Under the pieces are notes generated by a model. The model saw only the letters and a program-made list of their open reading frames with translations. It was not told where the DNA came from and made no database searches. Of a DNA stretch of 64,000 nucleotides, positions 17,369 through 26,503 are shown piece by piece. Made by a program: the position numbers and the translations under genes. This DNA is from Mycolicibacter longobardus (GTDB lineage Bacteria > Actinomycetota > Actinomycetes > Mycobacteriales > Mycobacteriaceae). Location: positions 62,001-126,000 of the forward strand of contig NZ_LQPG01000010.1 in assembly GCF_002102265.1 (NCBI RefSeq), in the 5' to 3' direction. Within the stretch, counting starts at the first letter, position 1. Every line of letters begins with the position of its first letter.

Positions 17369-18529
17369 ATGAGCGCCGCAATCAAATACCAGCGATCCCT
17401 GTTCGAGCCCGAACACGAGCTGTTCCGGGAGTCGTTCCGCGCCTTCCTGGACCGCCACGCCGCCCCCTACCAGGAGGAGTGGGAGAAGGCCAAGATCGTC
17501 GACCGCTCCGTGTGGCTGGAGGCCGGCAAGCAGGGCTTCTTGGGCATGGCGGTGCCGGAGGAGTACGGCGGCGGCGGCAACCCCGACTTCCGCTACAACA
17601 CGATCATCACCGAGGAAGTCACCGCGGGCCGCTACAGCGGCCTGGGTTTCAGCCTGCACAACGACGTCTGCGCCCCCTACCTGCTGGAACTGTGCAACGA
17701 GGAGCAGAAGCAGCGCTGGCTGCCCAAGTTCTGCACCGGTGAGTTGATCACCGCGATCGCCATGACGGAGCCGGGCACCGGCAGTGACCTGCAGGGCATC
17801 AAGACCCGCGCGGTCAAGCAGGGCGACCACTACGTCCTGAACGGATCCAAGACGTTCATCACCAACGGCATCCACTCCGACCTGGTGATCGTCGTCGCCC
17901 AGACCGACCCGGAGAAGGGCGCGCAGGGCTTCAGCCTGTTGGTCGTGGAGCGCGGCATGGAGGGCTTCGAACGCGGCCGGCACCTGGACAAGATCGGTCT
18001 GGACGCCCAGGACACCGCCGAGCTGTCGTTCACCGACGTGCACGTCCCAGTGGAGAACCTGCTCGGCGAGGAGGGCATGGGCTTCATCTACCTGATGCAG
18101 AACCTGCCGCAGGAGCGAATCTCGATCGCGATCATGGCCGCTGGGGCGATGGAGGCGGTGCTGGAGCAGACGATCCAGTACACCAAGGAGCGCAAAGCGT
18201 TCGGCAAGCCGATCGGCAGTTTCCAGAACAGCCGGTTCCTGCTGGCCGAGCTGGCCACGGAAGCCACCGTGGTGCGGATGATGGTCGATGAGTTCGTCCG
18301 GCTGCACCTGGACAAGAAGCTGACGGTGGAGCAGGCGGCGATGGCCAAGTGGTACTCGACCGAGAAGCAGGTGCACCTGATCGACCGGTGCCTGCAGCTG
18401 CACGGCGGCTACGGCTACATGCGCGAATACCCGGTCGCGCGGGCCTATCTGGACGCCCGTGTTCAAACGATTTACGGCGGCACCACCGAGATCATGAAAG
18501 AGATCATCGGTCGCAGCCTCGGCGTTTAG
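17369..18529 (+). CDS. fadE20: acyl-CoA dehydrogenase, FadE20 type
   Basis: FAD-dependent dehydrogenase for the first step of fatty-acid beta-oxidation; 386 residues. The FAD/substrate signature AMTEPGTGSDLQGIKT lies near residue 132, FITNG near 168, and the catalytic Glu is in the YGGTTEI motif near residue 373. LHGGYGYMREYPVARAYLDARV precedes it and is typical of the family. GGAGG at 17357-17361 sits seven bases before the ATG at 17369, so the open frame further upstream is not used. The assignment to FadE20 rests on position next to hflX/dapF and similarity as I remember it; chain-length preference is unknown. Confidence 0.88.
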   Translation: MSAAIKYQRSLFEPEHELFRESFRAFLDRHAAPYQEEWEKAKIVDRSVWLEAGKQGFLGMAVPEEYGGGGNPDFRYNTIITEEVTAGRYSGLGFSLHNDVCAPYLLELCNEEQKQRWLPKFCTGELITAIAMTEPGTGSDLQGIKTRAVKQGDHYVLNGSKTFITNGIHSDLVIVVAQTDPEKGAQGFSLLVVERGMEGFERGRHLDKIGLDAQDTAELSFTDVHVPVENLLGEEGMGFIYLMQNLPQERISIAIMAAGAMEAVLEQTIQYTKERKAFGKPIGSFQNSRFLLAELATEATVVRMMVDEFVRLHLDKKLTVEQAAMAKWYSTEKQVHLIDRCLQLHGGYGYMREYPVARAYLDARVQTIYGGTTEIMKEIIGRSLGV

Positions 18530-18759
18530 TCCGGGGGCATCGGGCATGCCTGGGCGTTGCGCCCGGGCGGGCCGGAGCTTGCTACCTGCGGATTTAGGCG
18601 TGTGGACCCTTCATCGCGCCGGGGCGCGTATGGCATCATTTCGGCATCGGGTGGGTATCTGTTTCCGCAATATCGGTGACTTGGCTTCGCAATACGGGCC
18701 GATTGCGGGAAAGTCTATGCCGGGAATATTTGCGTCGATAATGATGCCTGGGAGGGCCG

Positions 18760-20739
18760 GTGGCTAATCGGAAAGATCGTTTCGGCAAGACGGCGGTGCG
18801 CATGGCGCTCGGCCTCGCGGCGACGGTCACCGTGCTGTTGTCGGTGCAGACCGCGACGGCGTCGCCGGACAGCGACGCCCATGACGCCATCACGGCGGCA
18901 TGGCAGGCGGCCGGCGGTGACGGGTCGCCACTGGGCGCTCCCAAGGGCGACGTGCACCCCGCCGGCCCCGGGTTCGCTCAGGACTTCAACGGCGGCACGA
19001 TCTACTTCACCCCGGAGACCGGAGCCAAGGCGCTCTACGGCGCGATCCTGGACAAGTACGAGTCGCTGGGCGGTGCGGCGAGCGGTGGTCTCGGGTTCCC
19101 CAACAGCGATGAGGTGGCCGGGCTGGTCCCGGACAGCCGGCTCGCCACCTTTTCCGGTGCCGACAACCCGCTGATCTACTGGACGTCTGAGCACGGCGCT
19201 CACGTGGTGCGCGGGCCGATCAACGCCGGCTGGGACAAGCTGGGCAGCTCCACTGGTGCGCTCGGCGTGCCGGTCGAGGACGAGCACTACGACGGCGCCG
19301 TCGTCACGCAGAAGTTCAGCGCCGGCGCGCTGTCCTTCGACAGCGCGACCAAGACGTTCACCACCGTGCCGCCCGAACTGGCGGCCCAGCTCGCCGACGT
19401 GCAGGCCCAGGTCGACCCGACCGCGGCCATCGACCAGGTCTGGCGCAGTGCCGGTGGTCCGTCCGGTGCACTCGGGGCCAAGCAGGGTGACGAATACCAG
19501 GTCGGCGAGAACGGCGTGGGCCAGGATTTCGCCCGCGGCAAGATCTACTTCAGTCCGGTCACGGGGGCCAACGCGCTCGAGGGTGAGGTCTTGGCCAAGT
19601 ACGAATCGCTGGGCGGGCCTGCCGGCAGTGACCTGGGCTTCCCGATCACCAGTACGGCCGACGGCGCCGTCTCCGGCAGCAAGTTCAATTCGTTCGCTGC
19701 CGAGGACGAGCCGGTGATCTTCTTCAGCCCCGACAACGGCGCCTTCGTGGTGCGCAGCGCGATGAAGGCCGCCTGGGACAAGCTCGACGGAGCGTCCGGA
19801 AAGCTGGGCGCCCCGGTGGGTGACCAGACCGTCGACGGCGACGTGGTGTCGCAGAAGTTCACCGGCGGGCTGATCGCCTGGAACCAGGCCACCAACACCT
19901 TCAGCACCGAACCCGCTGACCTGGCGCAGGCGCTGTCGGGCCTCCAGATCCCCGGGATGAACCTGCCGGACGGCAGCACGGCCACCTCCAGCGGCGCCGG
20001 TAGGGAGACGCACTGGAATTGGATGTGGGTGCTGATCCCGGTCGCGGTGCTCGCGGTGCTGGGGGCGCTCGCCGGTGCGGCGATGTGGTGGCAGCGGCGT
20101 CGTCCGGTTCCGGCGCCGCCCCGCGCGCCGATCGCGATGCCCGCCCCGGTCACCGACGACTACGACGACGATGACGAGCAGTGGGCCCACCATGACCACC
20201 GCGGGGACCCCCGCGAGCACGAGGGCACGGTCCGGCTGCCGAGTCGCTATGGCTCGTCGTCCTACGCGCCGGAGCCGGAACTGTCCACCTCGTCGATCCC
20301 GGACGCGCCGTGGTTGCACTACGGCGAGGCCGAGGCTGACGTCGATGACGAGGACGAGGCCGACACCGCGCCGACCCGGGTGGTGACCGAGGAGGATTTC
20401 GGTACCGGCCGGCATTCGGTGGGCCACGGAATCGCCGGGGCCGAACCCCGCACCTTCGGCGCCGGCGTCACGGAGACGCGGCCGTTCGGTTCCGCCCCGG
20501 AGCCCCGCATGTTCGGCGCGGAACCGCGCACGTTCGGCGCCGACGAATCGGCGCATCCGGTGATGCACTTGCCGCTGGATGACCCCTACCAGCAGCCGGC
20601 GGGCTATCCGATCAAGGCGAACATCGGCTCGGGGCTCTACTACACCCCGCAGAATGCGCTGTATGACGACACCCTCGCCGAGATCTGGTTCGCCACCGAG
20701 GAGGCGGCGCGCCTCAACGGCTTCACCAGGGCTGGCTGA
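18760..20739 (+). CDS. LGFP-repeat membrane protein with C-terminal sunset-like motif
   Basis: A 659-residue protein with an Ala-x-Ala signal peptide (cleavage near Ala34). The exported part has about six LGFP-type repeats (SGGLGFPNSDE, TGALGVPVEDE, SGALGAKQGDE, GSDLGFPIT, SGKLGAPVGDQ), each with aromatic partners such as FNGGTIYFTPETGA; LGFP repeats are thought to hold proteins at the mycolyl-arabinogalactan. A single membrane helix follows near residues 422-446, then a long acidic cytoplasmic tail with PRTFGA/RMFGAE repeats. The last 40 residues (YPIKANIGSGLYYTP ... LAEIWFATEEAARLNGF) match the short motif called sunset, seen at the ends of some actinobacterial proteins. GGGAGGG precedes the GTG start. 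Probably links the outer wall to the cytosol; function unknown. Confidence 0.85.
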   Translation: MANRKDRFGKTAVRMALGLAATVTVLLSVQTATASPDSDAHDAITAAWQAAGGDGSPLGAPKGDVHPAGPGFAQDFNGGTIYFTPETGAKALYGAILDKYESLGGAASGGLGFPNSDEVAGLVPDSRLATFSGADNPLIYWTSEHGAHVVRGPINAGWDKLGSSTGALGVPVEDEHYDGAVVTQKFSAGALSFDSATKTFTTVPPELAAQLADVQAQVDPTAAIDQVWRSAGGPSGALGAKQGDEYQVGENGVGQDFARGKIYFSPVTGANALEGEVLAKYESLGGPAGSDLGFPITSTADGAVSGSKFNSFAAEDEPVIFFSPDNGAFVVRSAMKAAWDKLDGASGKLGAPVGDQTVDGDVVSQKFTGGLIAWNQATNTFSTEPADLAQALSGLQIPGMNLPDGSTATSSGAGRETHWNWMWVLIPVAVLAVLGALAGAAMWWQRRRPVPAPPRAPIAMPAPVTDDYDDDDEQWAHHDHRGDPREHEGTVRLPSRYGSSSYAPEPELSTSSIPDAPWLHYGEAEADVDDEDEADTAPTRVVTEEDFGTGRHSVGHGIAGAEPRTFGAGVTETRPFGSAPEPRMFGAEPRTFGADESAHPVMHLPLDDPYQQPAGYPIKANIGSGLYYTPQNALYDDTLAEIWFATEEAARLNGFTRAG

Positions 20740-21192
20740 TCACCGCAGCGGCAGCGGCACGCTTCTCTCCCTGGACGGGCGGGGCCCGAAGATGCGTCGC
20801 TGCTCTGCGGTGATGGGGATGTCGTTGATGCTGGACTCGCGGCGGCTCATCCGGCCGTCCGCGGCGAACTCCCACAGCTCGTTGCCGTAGCTGCGCCACC
20901 ACTGGCCGTCCGCGTCGCAGCATTCGTACTGATAGCGCACCGCGATTCGGTTTTCCTGGTAGCACCAGAGCTCTTTGCGCAGCGCATAGTCGCGTTCAGC
21001 GGCCCACTTGCGCCGCAGGAATGTCTCGATCGCCGGACGTCCGGTGATGAACTCGTCGCGGTTACGCCACACCGAGTCCTCGGTGTAGGCCAGCGCCACG
21101 CGCGCGGGATCCCGGGTGTTCCAGGCGTCCTCGGCGGCCTGGACCTTGCGTCGCGCCGACTCCTCATCGAAAGGTGGGCACGGCGCGAACAT
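20740..21192 (-). CDS. DUF1348 / NTF2-like protein
   Basis: A 150-residue protein of the nuclear transport factor 2-like fold, DUF1348 group. The pattern [54 protein letters not shown] and SYGNELWEF with [15 protein letters not shown] is characteristic. Such proteins form cone-shaped barrels that bind small ligands or catalyse simple eliminations; the ligand here is unknown. ATG at 21192 lies two bases after the lexA stop on the same strand, so it is likely co-transcribed with lexA and thus DNA-damage responsive (inference). The longer upstream frame lies within lexA and is discarded. Confidence 0.82.
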   Translation of the reverse strand: MFAPCPPFDEESARRKVQAAEDAWNTRDPARVALAYTEDSVWRNRDEFITGRPAIETFLRRKWAAERDYALRKELWCYQENRIAVRYQYECCDADGQWWRSYGNELWEFAADGRMSRRESSINDIPITAEQRRIFGPRPSRERSVPLPLR

Positions 21193-21194
21193 CG

Positions 21195-21884
21195 TCAGAT
21201 CTTCCGGATGACGGTGACGACCTTGCCCAGCACCACCGCGTCGTTGCCCGGGATGGGGTCGAACACGGGGTTGTGCGGCATCAGCCACACCTGACCGCCG
21301 GTGCGTTTGAAGGTCTTGACGGTGGCTTCGCCGTCGATCATGGCAGCCACGATGTCGCCGTTGTCGGCGACGTTCTGCTGGCGCACCACCACCCAGTCGC
21401 CGTCGCAGATCGCGGCGTCGACCATTGACTCGCCGACCACCTTGAGCAGGAACAGTTCTCCTTCGCCCACCAATTCGCGGGGGAGCGGGAACACATCCTC
21501 GACGGCTTCCTCGGCCAGGATCGGCCCGCCGGCCGCGATCCGGCCGAGGACCGGCACGAAGGTGGGCTCGGGGAGCGCATCCGAGCCGGCGAAGTCGGTT
21601 CGCTGTGCGGCTTCGGCGGGGGCTGACTCCTCCGGGCCGCGGACGTCGACGGCGCGGGGGCGGTTGGGGTCACGGCGCAGATAGCCCTTGCGTTCCAGCG
21701 TGCGAAGCTGGTGTGCGACCGAAGAAGTCGAGGTCAGCCCGACCGCGTCGCCGATCTCGCGGATGCTCGGCGGGTAACCCCGCTCGTTCACCGAGGCGCG
21801 GATGACGTTCAGGATGGTGCGCTGCCGGGCGGTCAGCGGTGAACCAGACGCTGACGCCGCCGTATTACTGCTGCTGTCGCTCAT
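21195..21884 (-). CDS. lexA: SOS repressor LexA
   Basis: Represses DNA-damage genes and is inactivated by RecA-stimulated self-cleavage. The 229 residues comprise a winged-helix DNA-binding domain (17-80: [29 protein letters not shown]), a linker, and an S24 protease domain. The cleavage bond is Ala118-Gly119 in RIAAGGP; the catalytic Ser153 is in VVGESM and Lys190 in ATVKTFK. ATG at 21884 is supported by the GGAG-less but close GCTCCT/AGGAGC upstream and by family length; longer frames are not used. An SOS box sits 33 bp upstream, indicating autorepression. Confidence 0.96.
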   Translation of the reverse strand: MSDSSSNTAASASGSPLTARQRTILNVIRASVNERGYPPSIREIGDAVGLTSTSSVAHQLRTLERKGYLRRDPNRPRAVDVRGPEESAPAEAAQRTDFAGSDALPEPTFVPVLGRIAAGGPILAEEAVEDVFPLPRELVGEGELFLLKVVGESMVDAAICDGDWVVVRQQNVADNGDIVAAMIDGEATVKTFKRTGGQVWLMPHNPVFDPIPGNDAVVLGKVVTVIRKI

Positions 21885-21916
21885 AGGAGCGAATCTAGTC
21901 GCATGCCGGTGATTTA

Positions 21917-21932
21917 TCAAACATGTGTTCGA
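21917..21932 (-). promoter_or_regulatory. SOS box of lexA
   Basis: The sequence on the minus strand is TCGAAC-ACAT-GTTTGA, one mismatch from the mycobacterial/Bacillus-type LexA operator TCGAAC-N4-GTTCGA. It lies 33 bp before the lexA start codon, the usual place for autoregulation. Confidence 0.85.
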
Positions 21933-22011
21933 GGCGTGTCGCGCGGGCGTTCGAACTTGTCGGACCCCTTCGCTAATGTTTTCGACAACGAATCGATCAC
22001 ATGTTCGGACA

Positions 22012-22050
22012 TCGAACATACAATCGATTAGTATTCGAACAGTCGAGCGA
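22012..22050 (+). promoter_or_regulatory. weaker SOS-box-like sites before the chiZ-like gene
   Basis: Two imperfect operators precede the chiZ-like gene: TCGAAC-ATAC-AATCGA at 22012-22027 and TCGAAC-AGTC-GAGCGA at 22035-22050. Each has one perfect half site and 4 of 6 matches in the other half of TCGAAC-N4-GTTCGA. The neighbouring gene is SOS-induced in M. tuberculosis as I recall, so LexA control is plausible; the match quality alone would not prove it. Confidence 0.5.
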
Positions 22051-22085
22051 ACAGGGTCGCCGACGCCGAGTGAGGGAGAACCGCC

Positions 22086-22586
22086 ATGATGCTCATCGAC
22101 ACCGTCACCCCGAGCTTCGAATCCGCCCGTCCCGAGCGGGTCAGGGTGCATCGCGGCCCCGGAACGTCCGGTCGCGCGTACCCGGTGCAGACCCGTCCGG
22201 TGCGTCTGGCCCGGTCCCGGCCCGGTGGCGCACCACTGCGGCACCGCGGTGCCGGGGTGCTGATGTCACGCACTCCGCACCGGCCGCAGCCGGTCAAGGC
22301 CATCACCCCGGCGACCACCGTCGCGCTGGCACTGATCGCCGCGGCGATCACCGTGTGGCTCGGCCTGATCGCCCAGTTCGGCGCGGCGGCCGCAGGCGGA
22401 GGAACCGCGGTGCCGGAGCAGCTCGGTGTGGTGCGCGTCCAGAGTGGCGAGAGCCTGCAGCGCCTGGCGGCCCGGGTCGCACCCGACGCGCCGACCGGCC
22501 AGGTCGTCGAACGCATTCGCGAGCTCAACAGTTTGGAGTCGGTGGCCCTGGATGCCGGCCAGACGCTGATCGCGCCGCTCGGCTGA
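22086..22586 (+). CDS. LysM cell-division regulator, ChiZ/Rv2719c-like
   Basis: A 166-residue protein with a long arginine/proline-rich cytoplasmic N-terminus (1-70), one membrane helix (about 74-97, [22 protein letters not shown]), and a C-terminal LysM domain ([22 protein letters not shown] ... [11 protein letters not shown]) for peptidoglycan binding. This architecture and the divergent position from lexA fit Rv2719c (ChiZ), a damage-induced protein that delays division. A GGGAG precedes the start; a second ATG directly follows. Whether it hydrolyses the wall cannot be judged from the sequence. Confidence 0.85.
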   Translation: MMLIDTVTPSFESARPERVRVHRGPGTSGRAYPVQTRPVRLARSRPGGAPLRHRGAGVLMSRTPHRPQPVKAITPATTVALALIAAAITVWLGLIAQFGAAAAGGGTAVPEQLGVVRVQSGESLQRLAARVAPDAPTGQVVERIRELNSLESVALDAGQTLIAPLG

Positions 22587-22730
22587 CGTTCGGTGTCGGT
22601 TCGCTCGCCGCTGGCGCCTGGGGTGGCCCACTTCCGGGGACCTGCGCAGGTACGCTCGCAGTTGTCCCAGTGGTCCGAGGTGCCTCAGCCTTCTGAGGAA
22701 CCGGGCTCCCGGCACGGCGAAGGAGCGGCA

Positions 22731-23195
22731 ATGCACTGCCCGTTTTGTCGCCATCCAGACTCCCGGGTGGTGGATTCCCGCGAAACCGATGAGGGCCAGG
22801 CCATCCGGCGCCGCCGGTCCTGTCCGGAATGCGGCCGCCGCTTCTCCACCGTGGAGACCGCGGTGCTGGCGGTGGTAAAACGCAGCGGCGTCACCGAGCC
22901 GTTCAGCCGCGAGAAGGTCATCAGCGGGGTACGCCGGGCCTGCCAAGGCCGCCAGGTCGACGACGACGCGCTGAATCTGCTGGCCCAGCAAGTGGAAGAC
23001 GCGGTGCGGGCCGCGGGTTCGCCGGAGATCCCCAGTCACGAGGTGGGCCTGGCGATTCTGGGTCCACTGCGCGAGCTCGATGAAGTGGCCTATCTCCGAT
23101 TCGCCTCGGTCTACCGGTCCTTCTCGTCGGCGGCTGACTTCGAGCGGGAGATCGAGGCGCTGCGCGAGCACCGCGAGGTGCCCAGTACCGGTTAA
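22731..23195 (+). CDS. nrdR: transcriptional repressor NrdR
   Basis: Nucleotide-sensing repressor of ribonucleotide reductase genes; 154 residues. The zinc ribbon uses C3, C6, C31 and C34 (HCPFC ... CPECG), followed by RRFSTVE, and an ATP-cone domain from about residue 48 ([24 protein letters not shown]). AAGGAG at 22720-22725 fixes the ATG at 22731; an upstream frame extension is not needed. It follows the chiZ-like gene on the same strand, matching the order I know from mycobacteria. Confidence 0.95.
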   Translation: MHCPFCRHPDSRVVDSRETDEGQAIRRRRSCPECGRRFSTVETAVLAVVKRSGVTEPFSREKVISGVRRACQGRQVDDDALNLLAQQVEDAVRAAGSPEIPSHEVGLAILGPLRELDEVAYLRFASVYRSFSSAADFEREIEALREHREVPSTG

Positions 23196-23223
23196 GGTCT
23201 GCTTGACCGCACCCCGCTGGGCT

Positions 23224-23277
23224 GATGGCGGCGACCCGCTTCGCCTGGCTCCGCCGCGCTTGCGGTCGCCGCTACGC
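23224..23277 (+). repeat. dispersed GC-rich repeat, DGGDP type, copy A
   Basis: A 54-bp intergenic element running from GATGGCGGCGACCCGC to GGTCGCCGCTACGC. A close relative lies at 35833-35885 in reverse orientation, where it is translated as part of ppgK. Its ends (GGCGGCGACC and GGTCGCCGC) are complementary, so it could fold. Copy A lies directly before the nitrobindin start codon and provides no good ribosome-binding site. Confidence 0.65.
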
Positions 23278-23284
23278 TCACTGC

Positions 23285-23770
23285 ATGGCACCCGAGCTGC
23301 ATCCGAATCTTGCGGAGCTGGCACCGCTGTTGGGCACCTGGTCCGGCCGGGGCTCCGGGGTTTACCCCACGATCGCGCCGTTCGACTACCTCGAAGAGGT
23401 GGTGTTCTCACACGTCGGCAAACCGTTCCTGGTGTACGGCCAGAAGACCAAGTCGGCAGCCGACGGCCTGCCCCTGCACGCCGAGACCGGGTATCTGCGG
23501 GTACCGCAACCCGGCCGGATCGAATGGGTGCTGGCACATCCGAGCGGCATCAGCGAGATCGAGGTCGGCAGCTACACGCTGACCGCCAACGGTGTGGAAC
23601 TCGAGATGTCCGCGCCGACGATCGGGCTGACGCCGACGGCCAAAGAAGTGGCCGTCCTGAGCCGGCACTATCGCCTCGACGGTGACGAGTTGTCCTACAC
23701 GCTGGACATGGGCGCGGTCGGTCAGCCGGCGCAGAACCACCTGACCGCCACGCTTCGGCGAACTGGGTAG
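23285..23770 (+). CDS. nitrobindin-like haem-binding beta-barrel, Rv2717c type
   Basis: A 161-residue protein of the nitrobindin (THAP4-like) family, ten-stranded barrels that bind ferric haem and react with nitric oxide or peroxynitrite. GTWSGRGSGVYPTI at the N-terminus is the family signature, and the proximal His is the one in NHLTATLRR close to the C-terminus. I recall a structure of the M. tuberculosis counterpart Rv2717c. ATG at 23285 fits the family start; the upstream frame runs through a dispersed repeat. It is convergent with the PAC2 gene. Confidence 0.88.
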   Translation: MAPELHPNLAELAPLLGTWSGRGSGVYPTIAPFDYLEEVVFSHVGKPFLVYGQKTKSAADGLPLHAETGYLRVPQPGRIEWVLAHPSGISEIEVGSYTLTANGVELEMSAPTIGLTPTAKEVAVLSRHYRLDGDELSYTLDMGAVGQPAQNHLTATLRRTG

Positions 23771-23784
23771 GCCTCGGCGACCCG

Positions 23785-24759
23785 TCAGTCGTCGCCGTCG
23801 AGATTCTTCTTCGCCTCCTGCGCCAGGAAGCGTTCGAACTCGGCGCCGAGCTCGTCGGCGCTGGGCAGCTCCTCGTCGCGGGTCAGCAGCGAGCGGTTCT
23901 TCTGGGCGGCGATGAACGCGTCGTACTGGTGTTCCAGGGCCGTCACCACCTGCGCCACTTCGGCGCTCGCCTCGACCTGTTCGTCGATCTTGGCGCGGAT
24001 GACGGCCGCCGCGTCGCGGAGCTCGGCCAGCGGCAGCTCCAGGGCGCCGGTCTGGGCGGCCTGCTTGAGCAGGGCTTCGGCGGCCTCCGGGTAGTCGGTT
24101 TGGGCCACGTAGTGCGGCACGTGCACGGTGAAGCCGACCACCTCGTGACCGTGCTGAGCCATCCGGTACTCCAGCAGGTTGGAGGCGCTGCCCGGGACCT
24201 GAACCTCGGTGATCCACGGGGTGAATTCGCTGATCAACTCACGGTTGTTGGAGTGCGCGGTCAGCGTCACCGGCCGGGTGTGCGGTACCGCCATCGGGAT
24301 GGTGCCCAACCCGATGGTCCGGCGCACCCCGAGCCGCTCGGCCAACAGCCGTACCGCATTGATGAACCGCTCCCACTTCAGGTCCGGCTCCATGCCGGCC
24401 AGCAGCAGAAACGGAGTCCCCGCGCTGTCGCGCAACGCGTACAGGCTGAGCTCGGGCTCCTGGTAGTTGGTGAAGTGGTCGGACTTGAACGTCATCACCG
24501 GCCGCCGGGACCGGTAGTCGAGCAGGTCGTCGATGGCAAACGACGCCACCAGCTCACTGTCGAGGGAGGACTTGAGGTGCCCGGCCGCCAACCGGATCGC
24601 ATGGCCGGCATCGGAGAAGCCCTCCAGCGCGTGGATCAGCACCGGGCCCGCGCCGTCCGCCGACGTCAGCTGCGGCGCCGGAACCTCCAGCTCGTACATG
24701 CCGCCCTGCTCGGCCTGGTAATGCCGGTCCCGTTCGGGAGTGTCCGGATAGTCGGCCAT
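23785..24759 (-). CDS. PAC2 family protein, Rv2714-like
   Basis: A 324-residue soluble protein of the PAC2 fold, related to proteasome-assembly chaperone 2. Visible blocks are MYELEVPAPQL, GPVLIHALEGFSDAG, the ASFAIDDLLDYRSRRP motif, LLLAGMEPDLKWERF, GLGTIPMAVPHTRP and VGFTVHVPHYVAQTDYPEAA. The C-terminal 90 residues form a helical extension (IRAKIDEQVEASAEVAQVV). GAGGAGG eight bases before ATG 24759 supports this start over the longer frame. The molecular role in actinobacteria is unknown; no proteasome genes occur nearby. Confidence 0.88.
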   Translation of the reverse strand: MADYPDTPERDRHYQAEQGGMYELEVPAPQLTSADGAGPVLIHALEGFSDAGHAIRLAAGHLKSSLDSELVASFAIDDLLDYRSRRPVMTFKSDHFTNYQEPELSLYALRDSAGTPFLLLAGMEPDLKWERFINAVRLLAERLGVRRTIGLGTIPMAVPHTRPVTLTAHSNNRELISEFTPWITEVQVPGSASNLLEYRMAQHGHEVVGFTVHVPHYVAQTDYPEAAEALLKQAAQTGALELPLAELRDAAAVIRAKIDEQVEASAEVAQVVTALEHQYDAFIAAQKNRSLLTRDEELPSADELGAEFERFLAQEAKKNLDGDD

Positions 24760-24929
24760 CGCGTTCGCCTCCTCATCGTGCGAATCTGCTGTGGATCGCA
24801 CCGTCTAGTTTCCCCCATGTCGACCGCACCGGAAAACGGTGCGCGTATGTGTTACGAACGCACGTGAGCGCCGGCCGCATTCCCCAGGGGTGTGACGTTC
24901 GCTCAGCGATGAAATCCCCGGTAGGCGTC

Positions 24930-26345
24930 TCAGCCGCGGAACTGCTGCAGGGCCCGCATCTTGTTCATCACGTCCAGCGCCGCGTTCTTGTACGCCTCGG
25001 AGAACGTCGGGTAGTTGAAGACCGCGTCCACCAGGTATTCCACCGTGCCGCCACACCCCATGACCGCTTGGCCGATATGCACCATCTCGGTTGCGTTGGT
25101 GCCGAAGATGTGCACGCCGAGCAGTTTCAGATCGGTTGTCGACACCAGCAGCTTGAGCATTCCGTAGGAGTCGCCGGCGATCTGGCCGCGGGCCAGTTCC
25201 CGGTACCGGGCCACCCCCACCTCATAGGGGATCGCGTCGCGGGTCAGTTCCAGTTCGGTCGCCCCGACGTAGGAGACCTCCGGGATCGAGTAGATCCCGA
25301 TCGGTTGCAGGTCGGTGATCCCGTCGGTCGGTTCGCCGAATGCGTGATAGGCGGCCAGCCTGCCCTGCTCCATCGATGTCGCGGCCAGCGCGGGGAAGCC
25401 GATCACGTCACCGACGGCGTAGATGTGGCCCACGCTCGTCTTGAACTGCTGGTCGACGATGATCCGGCCACGGTTGTCGCTCGCCAGGCCGGCGTTGGCC
25501 AGATCGAGGTGGTCGGTGTGGCCCTGTCGCCCGGCCGAGTACATCACCGTCTCGGCGGGAATCTGCTTGCCGCTGGCCAAGGTGGTGACGGTGCCGTTGG
25601 GACTGACATCGACAGCGGTCACCTCTTCACCGAACCGGAAAGTCACCGCCAGATCGCGCAGGTGGAATCGCAGGGCTTCGACCACCTCCGGATCGCAGAA
25701 CTCCAGCATCGACTCCCGCTTCTCAACCACCGTCACCCGGGTTCCCAGGGCCGCGAACATCGACGCGTACTCGATCCCGATCACACCGGCGCCGACCACC
25801 ACCATCGACGCCGGGATGAACTTCAGGTCGAGGATTCCGTCGGAGTCCAGCACCCGCTCCTCGTCGAACGTGACCCCGGATGGCCGGACCGGCTGGGTCC
25901 CGGTCGCGATCACGATGTAATCGCCGGTGACAGTGGTTGTTTCGGCTCCGCCCGGTCCCTCGACGACGATCGTGTGCGGGTCGACGAATCGGCCGTGGCC
26001 GACCAGCAGGTCGACGCGGTTGCGCATCAACTGGTTGCGCACCACCTCGGTTTCCCGGCCGATCACATGCTGGGTGCGGGCCAGCAGATCCGCCGGTGTG
26101 ATCTTGTCCTTGACCCGGTAGCTGGCGCCATAGAGGTCCCGCTGATTCATCCCGGTGAGATACAGCACCGCTTCACGCAGCGTCTTGGATGGAATGGTGC
26201 CGGTGTTGACGCAGACCCCGCCGATCATCCGGCCGCGTTCTACCAACGCAACCGACTTGCCGAGCTTGGCTGACGCGATGGCGGCCTTCTGTCCCCCCGG
26301 ACCTGAACCGATCACGATGACGTCGTACTCCCGTTTCGAATCCAT
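24930..26345 (-). CDS. sthA: soluble pyridine nucleotide transhydrogenase SthA
   Basis: FAD flavoprotein that transfers hydride between NAD(H) and NADP(H). The 471 residues start with the FAD dinucleotide fold ([15 protein letters not shown]), then [17 protein letters not shown]: the second redox Cys of lipoamide dehydrogenase-type enzymes is Thr, as expected for transhydrogenases. A second nucleotide site ([13 protein letters not shown], near 180), the FAD motif IYAVGDV (near 305) and the dimerisation domain follow. ATG at 26345 begins the FAD-binding strand; the upstream extension is discarded. I recall Rv2713 at this position. Confidence 0.92.
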   Translation of the reverse strand: MDSKREYDVIVIGSGPGGQKAAIASAKLGKSVALVERGRMIGGVCVNTGTIPSKTLREAVLYLTGMNQRDLYGASYRVKDKITPADLLARTQHVIGRETEVVRNQLMRNRVDLLVGHGRFVDPHTIVVEGPGGAETTTVTGDYIVIATGTQPVRPSGVTFDEERVLDSDGILDLKFIPASMVVVGAGVIGIEYASMFAALGTRVTVVEKRESMLEFCDPEVVEALRFHLRDLAVTFRFGEEVTAVDVSPNGTVTTLASGKQIPAETVMYSAGRQGHTDHLDLANAGLASDNRGRIIVDQQFKTSVGHIYAVGDVIGFPALAATSMEQGRLAAYHAFGEPTDGITDLQPIGIYSIPEVSYVGATELELTRDAIPYEVGVARYRELARGQIAGDSYGMLKLLVSTTDLKLLGVHIFGTNATEMVHIGQAVMGCGGTVEYLVDAVFNYPTFSEAYKNAALDVMNKMRALQQFRG

Positions 26346-26503
26346 GACACAGACAATTCCATGACACAGACGATTGCGCCCCATTGGTCGCTTCGTGCAT
26401 CTCGAACACGATCGGCTCACAGTTGCCGGTTCATCCACAAAGTTGTGGCTCACGCCGACCGGGCGGGTCCCCGATGACGGTGGCGGTCGTCAACGTTGCT
26501 GCC

